DNA of 64,000 nt from Hymenopellis radicata (taxonomy: Eukaryota; Basidiomycota; Agaricomycetes; Agaricales; Physalacriaceae), in assembly GCA_015501595.1 (NCBI GenBank), contig JADNRX010000050.1, positions 124,001 through 188,000 of the forward strand. Direction: 5' to 3'. How positions within the stretch are numbered: the stretch's first letter is position 1; each line of letters begins with the position of its first letter. The notes under the pieces were generated by a model. The model was given only the letters and a program-made list of their open reading frames with translations. It did no database searches and was not told where the DNA came from. Of the stretch, positions 35,353 to 49,137 are shown one piece after another. The translations under genes were made by a program, and so were the position numbers.

Positions 35353-36115
35353 ATGACCGAAACAGTCGTGCTGGAGACTAATATGGGCGACATACAATTC
35401 GAACTGTATACGCACCACGCGCCAAAGGTACCTACCATCACCATATCAGAATTCCTCGGTTTATATATAAGTAATTCCCTTACAGGCTTGCAAAAACTTC
35501 GCAGAATTAGCAAGGAAGGGATACTACAACGGCGTCATCTTCCACCGAATAATATCAGTCCGTCTTTTGTTAGCCCACATCACGACACTTTGTATTGACA
35601 AGGGAGCGCAACAGGATTTCATGATCCAAGGCGGAGATCCGACGGGAACAGGTCGTGGCGGCACCAGCATATACGGCCAGCGATTGTGCGTCAGATGCAG
35701 ATGCCCCCCCTCCCCCGGTCAAATTCTGACCAAAGATGAAGCGAAGACGAAATAACACCCGAACTGCGATTCACAGGCGCAGGCATACTGGCTATGGCAA
35801 ACTCGGGACCCAATACCAACGGTACGCCACCCCCACACCATAGCACAGCAGGCAACCTATCCTTATACGTCGATTCCAACAACAGGCTCCCAATTTTTCA
35901 TAACGTTAGCTCCGACGCCCTTCTTGGATAACAAACATACTATCTTTGGACGCGTCAGTTCCGGCATGCGAGTCGTTCAGCGGCTAGGAGCCGTGGCCAC
36001 AGATCCACAGGACAAGTTCGTCTTTTTCTCACCTCATCCTTTTTGTCAAGTAGCTCACTAATATCCTGCCAGGCCTCGAGAAGACGTCAAGATTTATAAA
36101 GCTCGGGTCGTCTGA
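35353..36115 (+). CDS. Cyclophilin-type peptidyl-prolyl cis-trans isomerase (PPIL1/Cyp1 type)
   Basis: Prolyl isomerase of the small single-domain PPIL1 class, which acts in the spliceosome. Six exons are inferred. Reading: [103 protein letters not shown] and [13 protein letters not shown]. The catalytic Arg (FHR), the FMIQGGD loop and QFFIT are intact. The position of the cyclosporin-contacting Trp of CypA carries Phe (PTPFLD), as is usual for fungal PPIL1 (often Tyr). Length of about 160 residues matches the family. Confidence 0.92.
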
Positions 36116-37681
36116 TTCACATCGGTAGATGTACTACCTAATGATTGTATTGCTCGAATGACCATCCCGCGAACGCACCTCTGTCATTTCCTCGGCCGTT
36201 CCATTGGGTGCACACTGTCAGTAGCACGTCAATGACACTTTTAGGGCACCGAGTCCGACACAGAAGGAAAGCAGGTGCTCAATTGCACTTCTTCTTGGGC
36301 ATTATATTACCACTGGAAGTCCGCCCTCACATTCTATCAGACCCCCAACAGGCTGCCACCGCAAAAAGCACCGAGGCGCGGGCTTTTGTCCCCTCGCCAA
36401 CTCGCGCTTCGCCGTCAAATCGCATTCGGCAACTTTCTCTCTTGTTACGTTGCCCTCCGGGATGCCTATGGCCTCCTTTCGAAGCTCGCCCCCACCCCGC
36501 CGACATTCTGGCGTCGCGAAACCGCCGTGTCTTGCCACGAAATCTGCGGGGCATTCCTTTCCCTGGTACCAACTGTCAAACAGGCCGGCGCTATCACAGG
36601 CTCAAATATACGCTGCATGAACGGAATTAAGACAGGTACCCACCCATCCTATACACCCTGAACAGAGTTCACCCTCCGCTGACGTCCTGCACAGAGAGTT
36701 CGCCCTCCGCTGATGTGCCCAGACGGAGATGTTATAGCAGGGGCTGAGAGATTGTCGACGCATGCAGTCGACAATGACACCTCTTTGCGTCGTCATATCC
36801 GGGACTACACGCCACTCAGTGGAGGGCTCAGGTTGCTAATTATAAGAAGTATGCGTTCATCAGCCCCAACTTACTTTGTTTCTTATCGGGAACGACTTTC
36901 ACTGGGCGCCTGGGCGGGGTAAAAAAGCCGCCTTTGTAAGTAGGATCGGCCAGCGCGTGTGGTCCGCCGCAGGGAAGCACACACGCATACAGCAACTTTG
37001 GAGTTACGCGGCTTGCCTTGGAATAGAACCCACCCCCTAAGCGTGAGTCGGACCCGGCCGCTATCGTGGTGGGTGCAAGGAACATGGCCTGCTATCTGCC
37101 TTTTTACTGTCCCAACAAAGGGACCCCCGCCATCCATCCAACGCTCGCCTCAAACATCCCTCCCGGCCCCGTCTAATAATACGCCAGTCGCTGACTGATG
37201 CTGTTCAACCGGGGCAGCATTTTACCAGGCGTGGGGAGGCGGGTTACGCGCCACGTCCAACGAGCCTCTCGGTGCCATTAGCAGCGGCACGTAATGGATC
37301 GTTCCATGTTCCCAAGATTCGGTTCATTTAGCCTTTTCGACACATCCAGTTGACCAAAGGGCAACTGCCCCCGAGATTGCGAAAGGCTTCTTATACGCTC
37401 AGCCTGCCGATGTAGCATCGCACTACTTCCGCCGCCGACCCACGTCAAGAGAAGAACGCTCGAGTCGTCAACTTGGGTCACATCATACCTTACAAGTCTT
37501 TGCCGCCGTGTGATCTAGGATAGAGTACAATGCTGAACAGATGTATGATGGCTTCCACAGTGAAAGGTAGGTATGTACTAGGTATATGTAACAAAATTAT
37601 ATTCGAGTGACCGCCATGACCAGGGATGAGAACGAATAGCACAACAAACGAGAGAGAAGAAAACAATAAATGTACAGCGTA
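36116..37681. other. 1.57-kb intergenic region, partly GC-rich
   Basis: Overlapping ORFs on both strands around 36275-36660 and 36840-37200 lack recognisable motifs and a consistent intron pattern. This is probably the downstream region of two convergent genes. No tRNA or other RNA gene recognised. Confidence 0.45.
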
Positions 37682-40476
37682 TTACCGTCGACGTGATCCG
37701 TTAATTCGTGCCCTGGGTCTGCTCGATCCTTCTCCGGGCTGATTCGTAGAATTCGACGCCACACGACGCGTACTTGCGGAAGTAGCGCGAGTGCGCGTCT
37801 GCCTGGCGTTTGGCGCCCACTGGGAGGCGCCGACACCGCCTTCCTCCTCGTCGGACTGAACCATGATGGGCTCAGCATCCAAATCGTCGTTTCTCCTTGA
37901 GCGCAGCTGGAGGTCATCATCGACCTCTATAGTCGACTCGGTCTCCGACGGCATCAAATCTTGGTCCATAGCATCAATCTCCGCCTGCTCCGGGTCCGTG
38001 TCTACGACCGTTAAACCATGAGGTCCATCGTATCGACCGACGCCATCATCGTCTTCGTCGTCAGTCGCGTCTTCGTCATACTCCCAACCAGGTGGCTCCC
38101 CAACCCAGTCGTCATCGTCGTCCCTTCCAAAGTCCCAGACGTCGAGAACGGTTGTGTCATTGCGGTTGCTCGCCGCGACGCACCATCTGCCCTCAAACAC
38201 GACTTGCCAGACGCCTGTTATGCCGGTCAGGAGGTCCCGCACTACTGTTCCATCGCGGATATTCCACATTTTCAGAGTTCCATCCGAGCCACTCAATACC
38301 TTGAACTCGTCGTGCTGGAAGCAAGTGATAGCACCGGTGTGAGCCGCAAGTGTATGTTGCAATTCGCCGGTATCAGGATCCCATATACGTAAAGTCGAAT
38401 CAGCAGCGGCTGAGACGAGATACGACGGCGAAAGCCCCAGAAGGCCAACCAAGGACGTATGGCCGTTCAACGTATGCTGGCACGCACCCGTCTGGAGGTT
38501 CCAAACACGTACAGTTCCGTCCATGGAACCCGAGCATGCTTGATTCCTTGCTGGATCTAGAACAACGCTGTAGACTGCGGAACACATTAGTAGAGTTTTA
38601 AAGATAAATCGATTGGCATACCTTTCTGGGTATGACCTCGCAAAACATGCTTGCAAGTACCTGTGGCAATGTCCCATATCCGAACATTGCAGTCATAGCT
38701 GCCTGAAACGAGGGTGCGACCTCTTGCAGCCAACGCTCTTACGGCGTGGTCGTGGCCTTCGAGATGTACCCTGTGATATGGGTTCTCAAGAGCATCCTGT
38801 CAATACGGTCAGAAAAGTCTTTGATAGTTGATAGAGTGAGTTATTACCGAAACGTCCGTGGGGTCCATGTCGGTATCCTCATAACACCTATATTCGGGCT
38901 CGCCCGACTTTGGAAGGGTCCAGACACGCAATGAGTGGTCGCGACTACCAGTCACTATGACTGGACGTTTTGGCCACTTTTCTCTGGTAATAACACCAGG
39001 CTCGTTTTCAACATCGATCCACTCCGGCTTGACGATTGCTAAACAGCGGACTGTGCTGGTATGACCGCCAAATACATGGGTACAACGACCTGTTGACAAG
39101 TCCCATATCCTGACAGTCCGATCGGTCGAGCCACTGACAAGAATGTCTTTTGTGGCTGCCAGCGCCCATACCCCGCCTTCATGACCATCGAGTGAGCGAA
39201 GCAACTCTCCCGTTACAGGACAATAGACATGGATGGAATGGTCGTCCGAGGCGGATATTATGCGGCCATGTGAGAAAATAAGGCATGTGACGACAGACGA
39301 GCCGTGAGCCGGGAAGGAGATGTGATTCGGGTCAGCATTGTTCACCCAGCGAGTTCGAGTAAGGTGACGCGACTTGAAGAGGATTTTGTAGGGATGAGGA
39401 AGAGGTAAAGCTGGAGGAATCTTATATTCCTGTTGGCGACGGGCCATGACGGCTTTGGCAAAGGCGTTTTCAGACTGACCGCCGAACCATATTCGCGTAC
39501 TGATTAGAAGATCTCGCCAAAGGACAGGATCCGAGTCTATAATAGCACGCCACGATTTTGAGACTCGGGAGGCGCGGGCAAGAGCGGAGAATGGTAGGTA
39601 ACTGAGGATGATGGAGACTAGCTCAGGAGGAAGGAGGGTGAGGAAATCGCGGGCCAAAATGGGAGTAAGAACGGAATGCAGTGTGCGTAATACGGAGAGT
39701 TGGGAATGTCTTAAAAGAGATAGAAGCACATGAGACTGTAGCGGTGATGGCAAGTGTGAAAAGCTTTCGACGAGGTTGGGGAGTGTCATGAGCGTCACGA
39801 GCGACATATCAGGCTGCAGAGGAGCCTGTGGTAATGGGGATGATGCACCACTAGGCGGAGCAGAAGGCCATATTGTTTCAGGCGGCGGGGACCCATGCGG
39901 TGAGGGTAAGGGTGAAGGCGGGGCAGCTGCATTCATGGTCGATATGGGCGGCAGACCGACAGATCGCGCCTTTTTACGCGGCGGCGGGGACTGGAGTCCA
40001 TTTCAGACGTCGACTCGACACCCTCCATCATCGCCTCTGCACCATGAGACCGCTTTTTGCCATAGCGCTCAATGGCCTCTGCGAGACCGACAACAGTCTG
40101 GTTCTCTGCGTCCTCGTCGCGTTTCAGCATGCGCCAGCCGGCTCCAGAAGCGAGCTCCTGCTCCTCCTGCATCTCCTGATCACCGTCATCACCGTCGCGG
40201 AATGTTGCGCGTGCGCCACCGGGAAATGTCAATGGAAAATGGCGGAGTGACTGGGGCAGCGTGGCATGTGCCAATGGGTACAGCTTGAGATCCTTTGGCG
40301 ACGACGGCGGGGGCAGCGGGGGTAAGGTAATGGGCGCGTATGTCGTGGTCGTGGTCGTTGTTGTCACGACGCTGTACGACGTCAGCAACGTGCAGAACGA
40401 TGAGCAGACACAAAACTTACGTTGTCGTGTTCACAGACGGTTGAAGGTGCAGCAGCGGTCGATAGGAAGAGCTCAT
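37682..40476 (-). CDS. F-box/WD40 protein, Cdc4/Pop1/Fbw7-like SCF substrate receptor
   Basis: Substrate-binding subunit of an SCF ubiquitin ligase. The start ATG at 40476 opens MSSSYRPLLHLQ. A first intron joins it to a Thr/Pro-rich segment (TTTTTTTTYAPI, LPPLPPPSSP) and an acidic/basic N-terminus ending RRRVKRRDLS. A later exon has LLPPELVSIILSYLPFSALARASRVSKSWRAII (F-box), then WD40 blades: SASDDHSIHVY, SGSTDRTVRIWD, TGSRDHSLRVW, SGSYDCNVRIWD, SGSMDGTVRVWN, SAAADSTLRIWD and SGSDGTLKMWN. A long acidic Arg/Ser-rich tail closes it. The junction near 39940-40010 changes frame and its splice sites are not resolved; an acceptor ending accacag near 39830 is the best candidate. It is the full-length paralogue of 21036-22354. 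Confidence 0.85.
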
Positions 40477-43400
40477 GGCGGGCAGGGAGGGACACCGTCT
40501 CGAAATGGTGGAGGGGAGAGCTAGTAATCCTCATGCCGAAACAGGCAAGGCGGCGGAGTTGAAAGAACGTGACATGCCAACGCCGGCGGCATCGGAACTG
40601 CTCCCGACCCATCTCCCGCCTCTCTCTGTCTACGAGACCTGTCCTAGTACGTTCATCTCAGCGAGCCTAAGCGTGTATCCTATTTTTCATTGGACCGACA
40701 CGCGTAGCAGCTTATTCGTCACTCGTTACGTCGACGGATTCTGTTACAGTACTCCAATCACAACTGGACGGTGTCTTTTTCTCCAGCCTCACCCAATTGG
40801 CTTCGCAATACAAAGCTGGTTGCATCTTTCGGTCAGAGCCGACTTGGACTTGTGTGAACTCTACATTATGATTTAGTTACTTAACTTGCTCACTTGCCTG
40901 GACGCTAGTTTCATCATGAGTACGTACCGTTTTCAGCTCGGTGAACTACTTATTCGCTTCGTCAGTAGCACTGATGTCACTCACGTAACCTGATACCGTT
41001 CCGTCAGAACACAGTGCTTATTCTCCCGTATCGCGCGATACCTTGATACCTACCCTCGTCGTCTTTCAGCTGATGTCATTCAGCACCCGTACGCGACTAG
41101 AACGCCACACCGAGTCGGCCGTTCTCATCGCTATCCAGCAGTACTCACACCAAAGCGCCCCATGCATAGGTCAGCCTGCTATTTATCCGACTCAAATACA
41201 TTCAAATAGCTTGGTTTGTCCGTTCTATTAAGCCTACGTGACGTGGGCCTGAATCTTATATCTCCCGACTATACATGATTGGCACTGACCAGGCATGAAT
41301 TGCAATTGGTTGCGTCAAGACGGCGCGATTGAATGTATGGGACTCTTTAGGACGAAGAAATGATCCTCTGCGTTCCTAAAATCTACGGAGAAATACCGAA
41401 GCTGCAAAACAATAAGCCACATCTGCTAGGGTACCCCTTTGTGCTGCACAAGAGCATCATCTCCTGTTATTACTCGTCGCTGTTCTCGAGAGCGTTCCTC
41501 TAGCTCTCCCTGTCAACACACGCACGTCGAAAGCTTGCAACGTTCTAGCCAATGACGGCAACACTATGCGATTGGAACGTACGCTGTCATTCCTCACTAA
41601 TCCTAAATGTCTGATTGACGACGAAAGATATCTATCTTGTATCTATCTATCTTTGAAAGCCCTATATTCAGTCGCAACGGCATACTACGAGGAGACGGTG
41701 AACGACTGCCGTACGACTTGGAGTTCTAGTGCTATCCCACGTGCACGATGGTCGGGCAGCAGAAGAGTCACTCGCGTCGGCCAGAAGCTTCCAGTTGATA
41801 TACATTCCAGCTCAGCCTTAACGAATACCTCTCTGTCAAAAGGGCTTCACTTCCATCGACGCCAAGAGAGCTGATAGAGCGTGACTTTCGGCGGCGCTGA
41901 GATTGATTCTTTGAGGGTAATAAAATCCAAAAGAACAGTCTCACACGGATCTTCGTTTAATACACGCATAGTCTGTAAGGAATAGAGGTCATTTGTGATG
42001 ATGCCAGTACATGTTCAGACAGGGCGCGTGTCGGAGTGCAAGAGGGTCCGGGCTCGTACGAAGTAATTTAACAAGTCATGGGGGACGCGCCGAAAATATA
42101 ATTTCCGACGTCCACAGGCTCCAGTATGGCCGAACATCCAGGACAAATATTCAGCGCATGAGAAAGCACGTACTGAGCAGCCCTCCGCCTCCACATGTTG
42201 AAGCGTTGTATCTCCTCAGCGCCACGGCCGCGGAAAGAGATAACCAGCCATGGTTGAGAGTCGGCTTGTTCCGTTCGGTGGGATGATATATGACAGTGAG
42301 AAAAGGTGCCCTTAACCGTTAGAGGTCCAGGAAGAGCCAGTTACCGCAAGTTCTTTTGATGGGTGATCCTCCCCCTCGAGCAGGGTAATCCCTCTTGGCA
42401 CAAATCTCTCATCACCTATCGACGCTCCGCGTGGAAGGCTATGATGTGCTATGGCGTACCATATGCGAATAAACATTCATGCATATAAGAAATCCTGATA
42501 ATATACAGCACACTTTGCTCTTACATCTACAGAAATTGAGCACGTAGAATCGCACATAAGGATGGACACTTGCTTACGCCCGTTTCCCGGAGAATTTAGA
42601 CTCTGCACGGCTTAAAATACTAGCCAGGTATGCTGACCCCGAGGTATACTTTACCCATGTCAGCGTCGTCCTCCAATTTTAGAACCGGAAATGCGCGAGG
42701 CCTTTCTGAAGTAGCATTAAAAGGGAATAAGAGCGTCTGATAGACGTTCCTGTGTCCTGGTGTAGAGGGCTCTGGCTAGAGTTTCCCTATCGCGCCTTGT
42801 GAACTATACATTCAACGAAACAATTATAGACCTGCCAGTTCGTAATCGTCTGCATAGGATGGAAAACCTCCGATGCGAGTCCCTTGGTCCCTCGCGCGCA
42901 TAGCCGAGCATACCGCAATTGCGTCCGTCGTTCGTTCACGCCCTCGTCTAACTATAAACTCTTTTGACGGACGGAACAGTCCACGGTACGAGGTTAATTT
43001 TACAGATTCGGACGTGCGACAGGGTCTGGCAACGTCGGGGGAGCCCCGCACCATATAGGGAGGCCCTAGTTTATCTTTAGGCAGCAGCCACCTTTGAGAG
43101 ATCACGAAATGTTAGCAGGTTAATGAGAAAGTGTTGTGAAATGGGAACCGCCGATTTACCATCTCTGCGGCTCACTTTGGCGAGAAATAGCACAATCGAT
43201 GACGCGCAGTTGCGAAGCCTATCATGGACGCGTTCAATGTGGTCTGTAAGAAAGAAGAAGGCCACGTATGGACTATTTTCTCGGTTAGCACGCGTCGACA
43301 TCGCGTAGCACGCTCTTGGGACAGCCGTAATTAGAGCGTTATCATTCGATGGCTACCTCAGTTGGAATAGAGACTCACATACAACTCTTCGCGATTTTGC

Positions 43401-45722
43401 GCAAAGGGTGTAGTTGCACATGGCGAAAGAGATGGGCAGTGTTACGTGAGAGATTCCCGTGTTAGTTCCTTCCGTTGTGCCTTGTCAAAATGAAAAACGA
43501 GATTGTCTCCGTCGAGAGGCACGATAAGGCCAAAGGCTGACGCGTGTTTGAGCCTCGTTATCCTCCAAAGTACAATGACGAACTTACAGGCGTTACGCAG
43601 ACGATACCTGTAGTAGCAAGCTTCTTTGGAATGAGGGTTGTCGAAGAGATAGAGCCAGCACGTCGACTTTTGAACAAGCTGCTAGCGTACGCGCCGAGCT
43701 CCGAAGTGAAGAAGTTGTGCCAAGTGATCGGCGATTGAATCATAGCAAGGTGGCTTTTACCACCGCGTGGACATGAGAAGGCTAAATCCTACTCGAGTCC
43801 GAGGCCATTGAGCTGAAGACGGGCAGCAGATAAAACGCCTGCCCGAGACTGATATCATTGAATGACGATAGCGATACACTGTCAATTATGCTAGAGAAAA
43901 ACCCAAGTATGAGCAGGTGGGGATAACTCGAGGGAGAATTGCGCGTTCTTTGGCAAGATACACGTCTCCTTGCTGGGACGCTTCTTTGAAATCATTGAGA
44001 GTAGATAGCGTACGACACGCATGGTGCAGTATCAGAGTCGTTATCAGTGAGAGAGAGGAGGAAAGGAAGGGAGGGTATGAAACAGTCGCTAGCGTACACA
44101 AATAGTCTGAGACCCACCAACAGCCACTAGAAGTCAAAGCCAAAAGTAGCTGCACAGTCACTAGACGTTGTGTCAAGATTGGGCTCAGAGTGGCGAAATG
44201 GAGGCGACTGCAAGTTCGGCAGGGTACAGCCTCCCAAAGGCTCGGAGAAGACAAGATTATTGGGTCCCAGTACAAAGGTAAAGCGCCGGCGTGTTATCAT
44301 TACTTCTAGCAATGGTGCATATAATGAAGCTGAGGCTGAGTTTGAAATGACCTCGGAAGGAGCCGCTGTCTGCCACCGTCGCGTACACCAATTGAAGGAA
44401 GCGTATTCGTGTTAGGCAAAAAATGCCTGCGTAGGCTCCGAGCGTGTGTGTTCGCGCGTTCACGGTAGTGACGCAGGATCTCTGCTAGGCAATTGCGCAG
44501 ATGCTTCTCTCGCTGATTTGGGGACGAGAATAGAGAGAGAGACGAGAGTCGGATTCAAGGCCGGCGGGTGCCGTTGATTGCTCGGCCAGAATGCAGATCA
44601 CGAGTCTAAAATACAAGTCTCGCGAGTGCGCTCGCTACTTCGAAGAACCAGCGACATTGAATTCACTCACTTCTTTTTATTTTGCAGTGGTTCACGAGTC
44701 CGAGCGAATCAGAAGGTATTGGCAGCGGCCGATAATTTTTGATTGAGCCTCCTTATCGGCCTGTAGACGGAATGGCGAGAAAATATCGAGGCATTGTCCA
44801 ATCATTCGGATGATTAGTGTGAGGACGAGGAAACGGTATCGTAATTCCCGAGTACACGGTAATGTACATGCTCTGGGTGCACTCGCCACAATTCTGCTCG
44901 ACGTTTTCCTCAAGCTTCAAGGTTTGCAAGTTGACGCGAGGAGGTTAATGACTGACATTAACGGTCGTTTAGTCCCAGGATACGGCAGCAGTCGAGTAAA
45001 GCAACAGTCAAAGAAAGCCATTGCCTAGGATTGGGATACCCAAAACGAAAGATGAACCTCTGTTTTGGGTCGGAAGACGCCGGTGTGGTACAGAATGACC
45101 AGGTTCCTTGATCTGCTGTACGATTGGGGAAATGGGTCAAGGTGGTGAACAGGAGCGCCTCCTAAGAGGCCATAGAACACAGCAGCGAGAAGCGCGCCTA
45201 GTAGAGGCCGCCCTGCCGCGCCTGCGAGTCACGGAATATGGGGAACACAAACGTCGTAATAGTCATCAATGTGGTTCCGAGGGCAGCTGACCGAGGCAGA
45301 TGGAGGCGTGTGACAGACGTGACCATTAGGCTTTTCCAGATACCACCACATTGAAAGGCAGACATTGTCGACGACGCGGGGCAACGGTAGGCCAATTTTT
45401 CTCACCAAAGCGGCGGTGAATCTGACAAGGTTTCCCACAGAGTTGAACAGGGGGAGACAGTAACCTGTCCGATCTTGATTTGGTATGCCGTGCCGGCCTT
45501 TTTCTCTCGCCCTGAGGTTTACCACATATTCAGGAGTAACCACTCTTCTTTCTTTTCTCAGTGTGAATCTACTTTCTCAGCGGCCAGCTTGCGCCACGCG
45601 TCCTATTTTGCGTCTGATCTTGTCTTGACAAGGTCCAATAGTCATCTCTACACGTGAGTCTCGCGTTTGCCTTAAAATCTCGGCGTTTCCCCACCCTTCC
45701 CGTTCCACCCCCTCCCAGCGAG
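40477..45722. other. 5.2-kb gene-poor region
   Basis: No confident gene. On the minus strand between about 45540 and 44260 several hydrophobic open stretches with plausible intron borders (e.g. gtgaga near 45405, ctacag near 44761) could be fragments of a multi-pass membrane protein, but no family was recognised. A CTAT microsatellite lies at about 41630-41650. The rest shows short random-looking ORFs. The last 100-200 bases belong to the promoter of the Zn2Cys6 gene. Confidence 0.4.
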
Positions 45723-48700
45723 ATGCCTGTCTCGACGTACACCTACTCTTCCTATTACCCAAACCACTTCGCCCCCCTTCCTTATGCTGACCCTATACCT
45801 CTCTCACCAGAAGAGTACTCCCCGGACTATTCTTCCCCGCAAGACTACTCGCCACAGGACCTCTTTCCAATCCGAATGTCGTCCAACTCGATGCAGTCAC
45901 CGTCGCCGTCGTCTGTGCCCATCGACCCGGCTTTGGCATTGTACCCACCGTATTACAACAATTCCAACGGTTACCCATCCGGAGCACACCATACTGCACC
46001 ACATCTCTCCCTTCCCTCCAACTATTCGTCGCCGTCCTCGCAAGGCTCGGATCTCATAGCCACCCCTCCGACGGAACATATGTACCCCTCTTCTTCGAAT
46101 AGTAATGGGAAGCGTCCGTCGTCGTCCAATCTCGCAAATGACGCCAGAAAGAAGCCTCGCAAGGACGATGATGCTAGTAGTGCTCGTAGTCCGACATTGG
46201 AGAAGGAGGACAAAGTCAAGCCCACACGGGGCTCTCGGTACGTGTCTGGCATTGCTACTCGTCGTGTACACCCAGCTGAACTCGGCCCAGTGCATGTACC
46301 GTTTGCCGTCGGCTTAAAATGAAATGCGTCGGTGCAGAGCAAGGTCCGCCGTGCAAGCGTTGCCAAGCAGGCAACCACGAATGCATTTTCGAAGAATCGA
46401 ACCGCGGCAAACGATCTTCAAAGTGAGTCTCGCATCTAGTGCACAACGAGGACCATTACTAATTTCCTTCAGAAAACACGAGATCCTCACTAGATCCATA
46501 CGGAAGATGGAGCGGACGCTAGATACCGTTTTAAAGTCTATCGGGAATCCGACCATTGCATCTGGAATATTGTCTCGTACTCCATCACCAGTTCCGCAGT
46601 CATCGACATCAGTGACTCAGGCTCTCATAGCGTGTTCACCTCCGCCAGCATCATCATCATCATCATCATATGTTCACCAGCAACATCAGGCGCTCAACTC
46701 TCCGAAGCTCCATTCACTTCCTGACAACTCCCTCAACCCACTTGGTCTTCTAGCCGAGGCTAGTCTAGCCAATCGTCGTGCACAACAAAATGCCAGTACG
46801 CAATCCGGCAACACGGAACGTAAACTTGGTGTTGCAAGCGACAATTATTTTAAGCCGGGTGAGGCTGACAGTCCAGACATTATGTGGGCAACTTCTCATC
46901 GCGTTAAACTTATAGGACCTATGACGATATTACCCTTACGGCGCTTGTACATCGAGCGACAGGTACAGCCCGAGATGCTGAGTTTCGTCAGCACAAACGA
47001 AGTGGTCAGGCTTTTCGACATGTCAGTTCTAGTGCCTCGCATTGATCGTGCCCTTCTGATGCCGTCACTCATAGATACTTTGACCACATGAATGTGCGGC
47101 ACCTGTGGCGCGACTATTGATGTAAATCTGATCTTCCATCTAGATGCATAGCAATGTCCTCGACCGTGAATTCCATACGCCATCCTTAGTGTGCTCTCGT
47201 TCGCCGTTTCTGCTCACGACAAGTATGTTGTACCCTCTATCAAAGCGTGCGATCGCTCACGTGGTCATTAGTATGCGCCATCGCCAGCAAGTTCTACACC
47301 GAACAACCAGACTTACACAGCCGCTTGTCAGAACTTGCCAAACGGCTAGCGTTCAACGTCCCCGCACAGGGGTACAAGTCCGTGGAGATAGTGCAAGCGT
47401 ACCTGCTGCTTACGCTCTGGGGCTGCGGAGCTGTCGAGCGGTTCGAACAAGATAAGACCTGGCTTCTACTTGGCATGGCCATCAGGTGAGAGCGAATGTT
47501 TTCAATGTAGCATGTCAGTCCTGACGAACCCATGACCGCATACAGGATGGCCACCGATCTTAATCTTCATCGGAAGACTGCGGTGACGAGCCAGGACACG
47601 CAGGAGGGTCGTGCCCGTGAAGTGGAGGTTCACAATCGAGAACGGACTTGGATCGTCTGCTTTTGTTTGGACAGGAGTCATAGTGCCCAGATGGGCAAGC
47701 CGTATTCTATCAAAGAAGAGTAAGTTGGGTTTGCAGACCAAGAGACGGCAGAGCACTCATGATATCGCAGCTATATTATCCGGAATGCTGAGACATGGTC
47801 TTCTCTGCCTACTGCCATTCCTAATGACGCTGGCCTTGCTGCATATGCTGTATGGACTTGACTTCTTCGAGTACTTCTGCATAGTGCTTACTTCGGTTAC
47901 AGGAACTCCAGCGAATTCTGTCACGGAGTTTAGACCTTCTATACTCCAACATGGATACGAGCAGTGGACTCCATACGTCCTCGCTAGACTACATGCTCGT
48001 GATCAAGACCTTCGAAGATCAAATATACCAGTCGCGACAACGATGGCTTAACAGAGCGCAGCCATTCTCCGGTAAGCACTCTAAGAATTGCGGAAAAACT
48101 CGTCGTCTGATCGTTGTAGACAAAGAAACGCCAGAATTCACCCAGTACACCGCGGGGATCGCCGAGTTTTACATCAGCTACACCATGCTCGTTTTAAATT
48201 CTTTTGGACTGCAGAATGCTCTGGAAGCTGCACCTCTGAATATCGGCCACTTCTTTGGGCGAGTGCACGCATCTGCCGTCAACTGTGCCACTATCGTTCG
48301 GGACCATTTGGGCCCTAGCGGTTTCATGAAATACTCTCCCGATTCACATTGCGTTCAGACGTCCTACGCTGTCCTGAGTTTGTTGAAGGTAAGTTGACGC
48401 CGTTTTTCAGATCGCTTCATATCCTGACGACCATGGCATAGCTCGTACGCCCAGAGTTCTCTGCGTATCTCGAGGACGAACAGGCGACTCTGAACCTCGT
48501 CAAGGACGTCGCGGATGTTCTCGAAAATATCTCAGTCAGCCCGCAGCACACCACGGCGTTGTACGGCGGCTTCCTGAAAGCGCTGATTTCTGCTCGCCTT
48601 GGGGCAACGAATGGGGATATGAAGCACAATTCTTCCCCCACGATTGGCTCCATGGGTCCTCCGCAGACGAATGGGCACAGCACCAACAGCTTCCGGGATA

Positions 48701-49137
48701 CTTCCAAGCTGCTAAGCGATTTCCAGTTTGAAGGCGAGATGGGTCCTGTCGCGGACATGTCGACGTTTCCGCCCATCATGGCGCCTTCCGATGAGGCGCA
48801 CAATGGGACTAACGGGTTATCGATGGACAGCATTCTCAGCAGCAATTTCTGGGACAGCGTGCTCGTTCCAGGTGAGTTTATTTTGGTATTCCCTCTCTTG
48901 TTTGACGTTGTTGCTTATGCTTCGGTGTAGGGTATAATACCCTTGACGGCCTGACTGGTGGCTTCGTATTCGGCGCCAACGGGAGTGGGCTAATCACGCC
49001 CCGTATGGGACTGTCCCCGTTCCAATCAGGCGCCAATACGCCCTCGCATGGCATGAGCCACAATGACCTCACCCAAATGTCCATCAATGCAGCTTTCCAT
49101 TCGCCAGATGGGATCTCCAGTAAACTAGAAGCGTAAA
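45723..49137 (+). CDS. Zn(II)2Cys6 fungal-type transcription factor
   Basis: Nuclear regulator with a binuclear zinc cluster. Exon 1 is 45723-46237, exon 2 46292-46422, exon 3 begins 46473, and several more run to the stop at 49135. A Tyr/Pro/Ser-rich N-terminus is followed by the cluster CTVCRRLKMKC, then CKRCQAGNHEC (C-x2-C-x6-C-x8-C-x2-C-x6-C, about residues 174-201), and a coiled-coil dimerisation stretch (KHEILTRSIRKMERTLDTVL). The Fungal_trans middle homology domain follows: FHTPSLVCSRSPFLLTTICA, ASKFYTEQPDLH, QAYLLLTLWGCG, MAIRMATDLNLHRK and NRERTWIVCFCLDRS. A Ser/Gly/Asn-rich tail closes it. The first ATG in frame is used. It is the nearest possible regulator of the adjacent halogenase (0.9 kb away), which is inference from position only. 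Confidence 0.88.

Noticed and set aside
36116..37681. Overlapping ORFs in the GC-rich spacer as real genes
   Set aside because: No motifs, no splice pattern, and frames open on both strands simply because of GC content.
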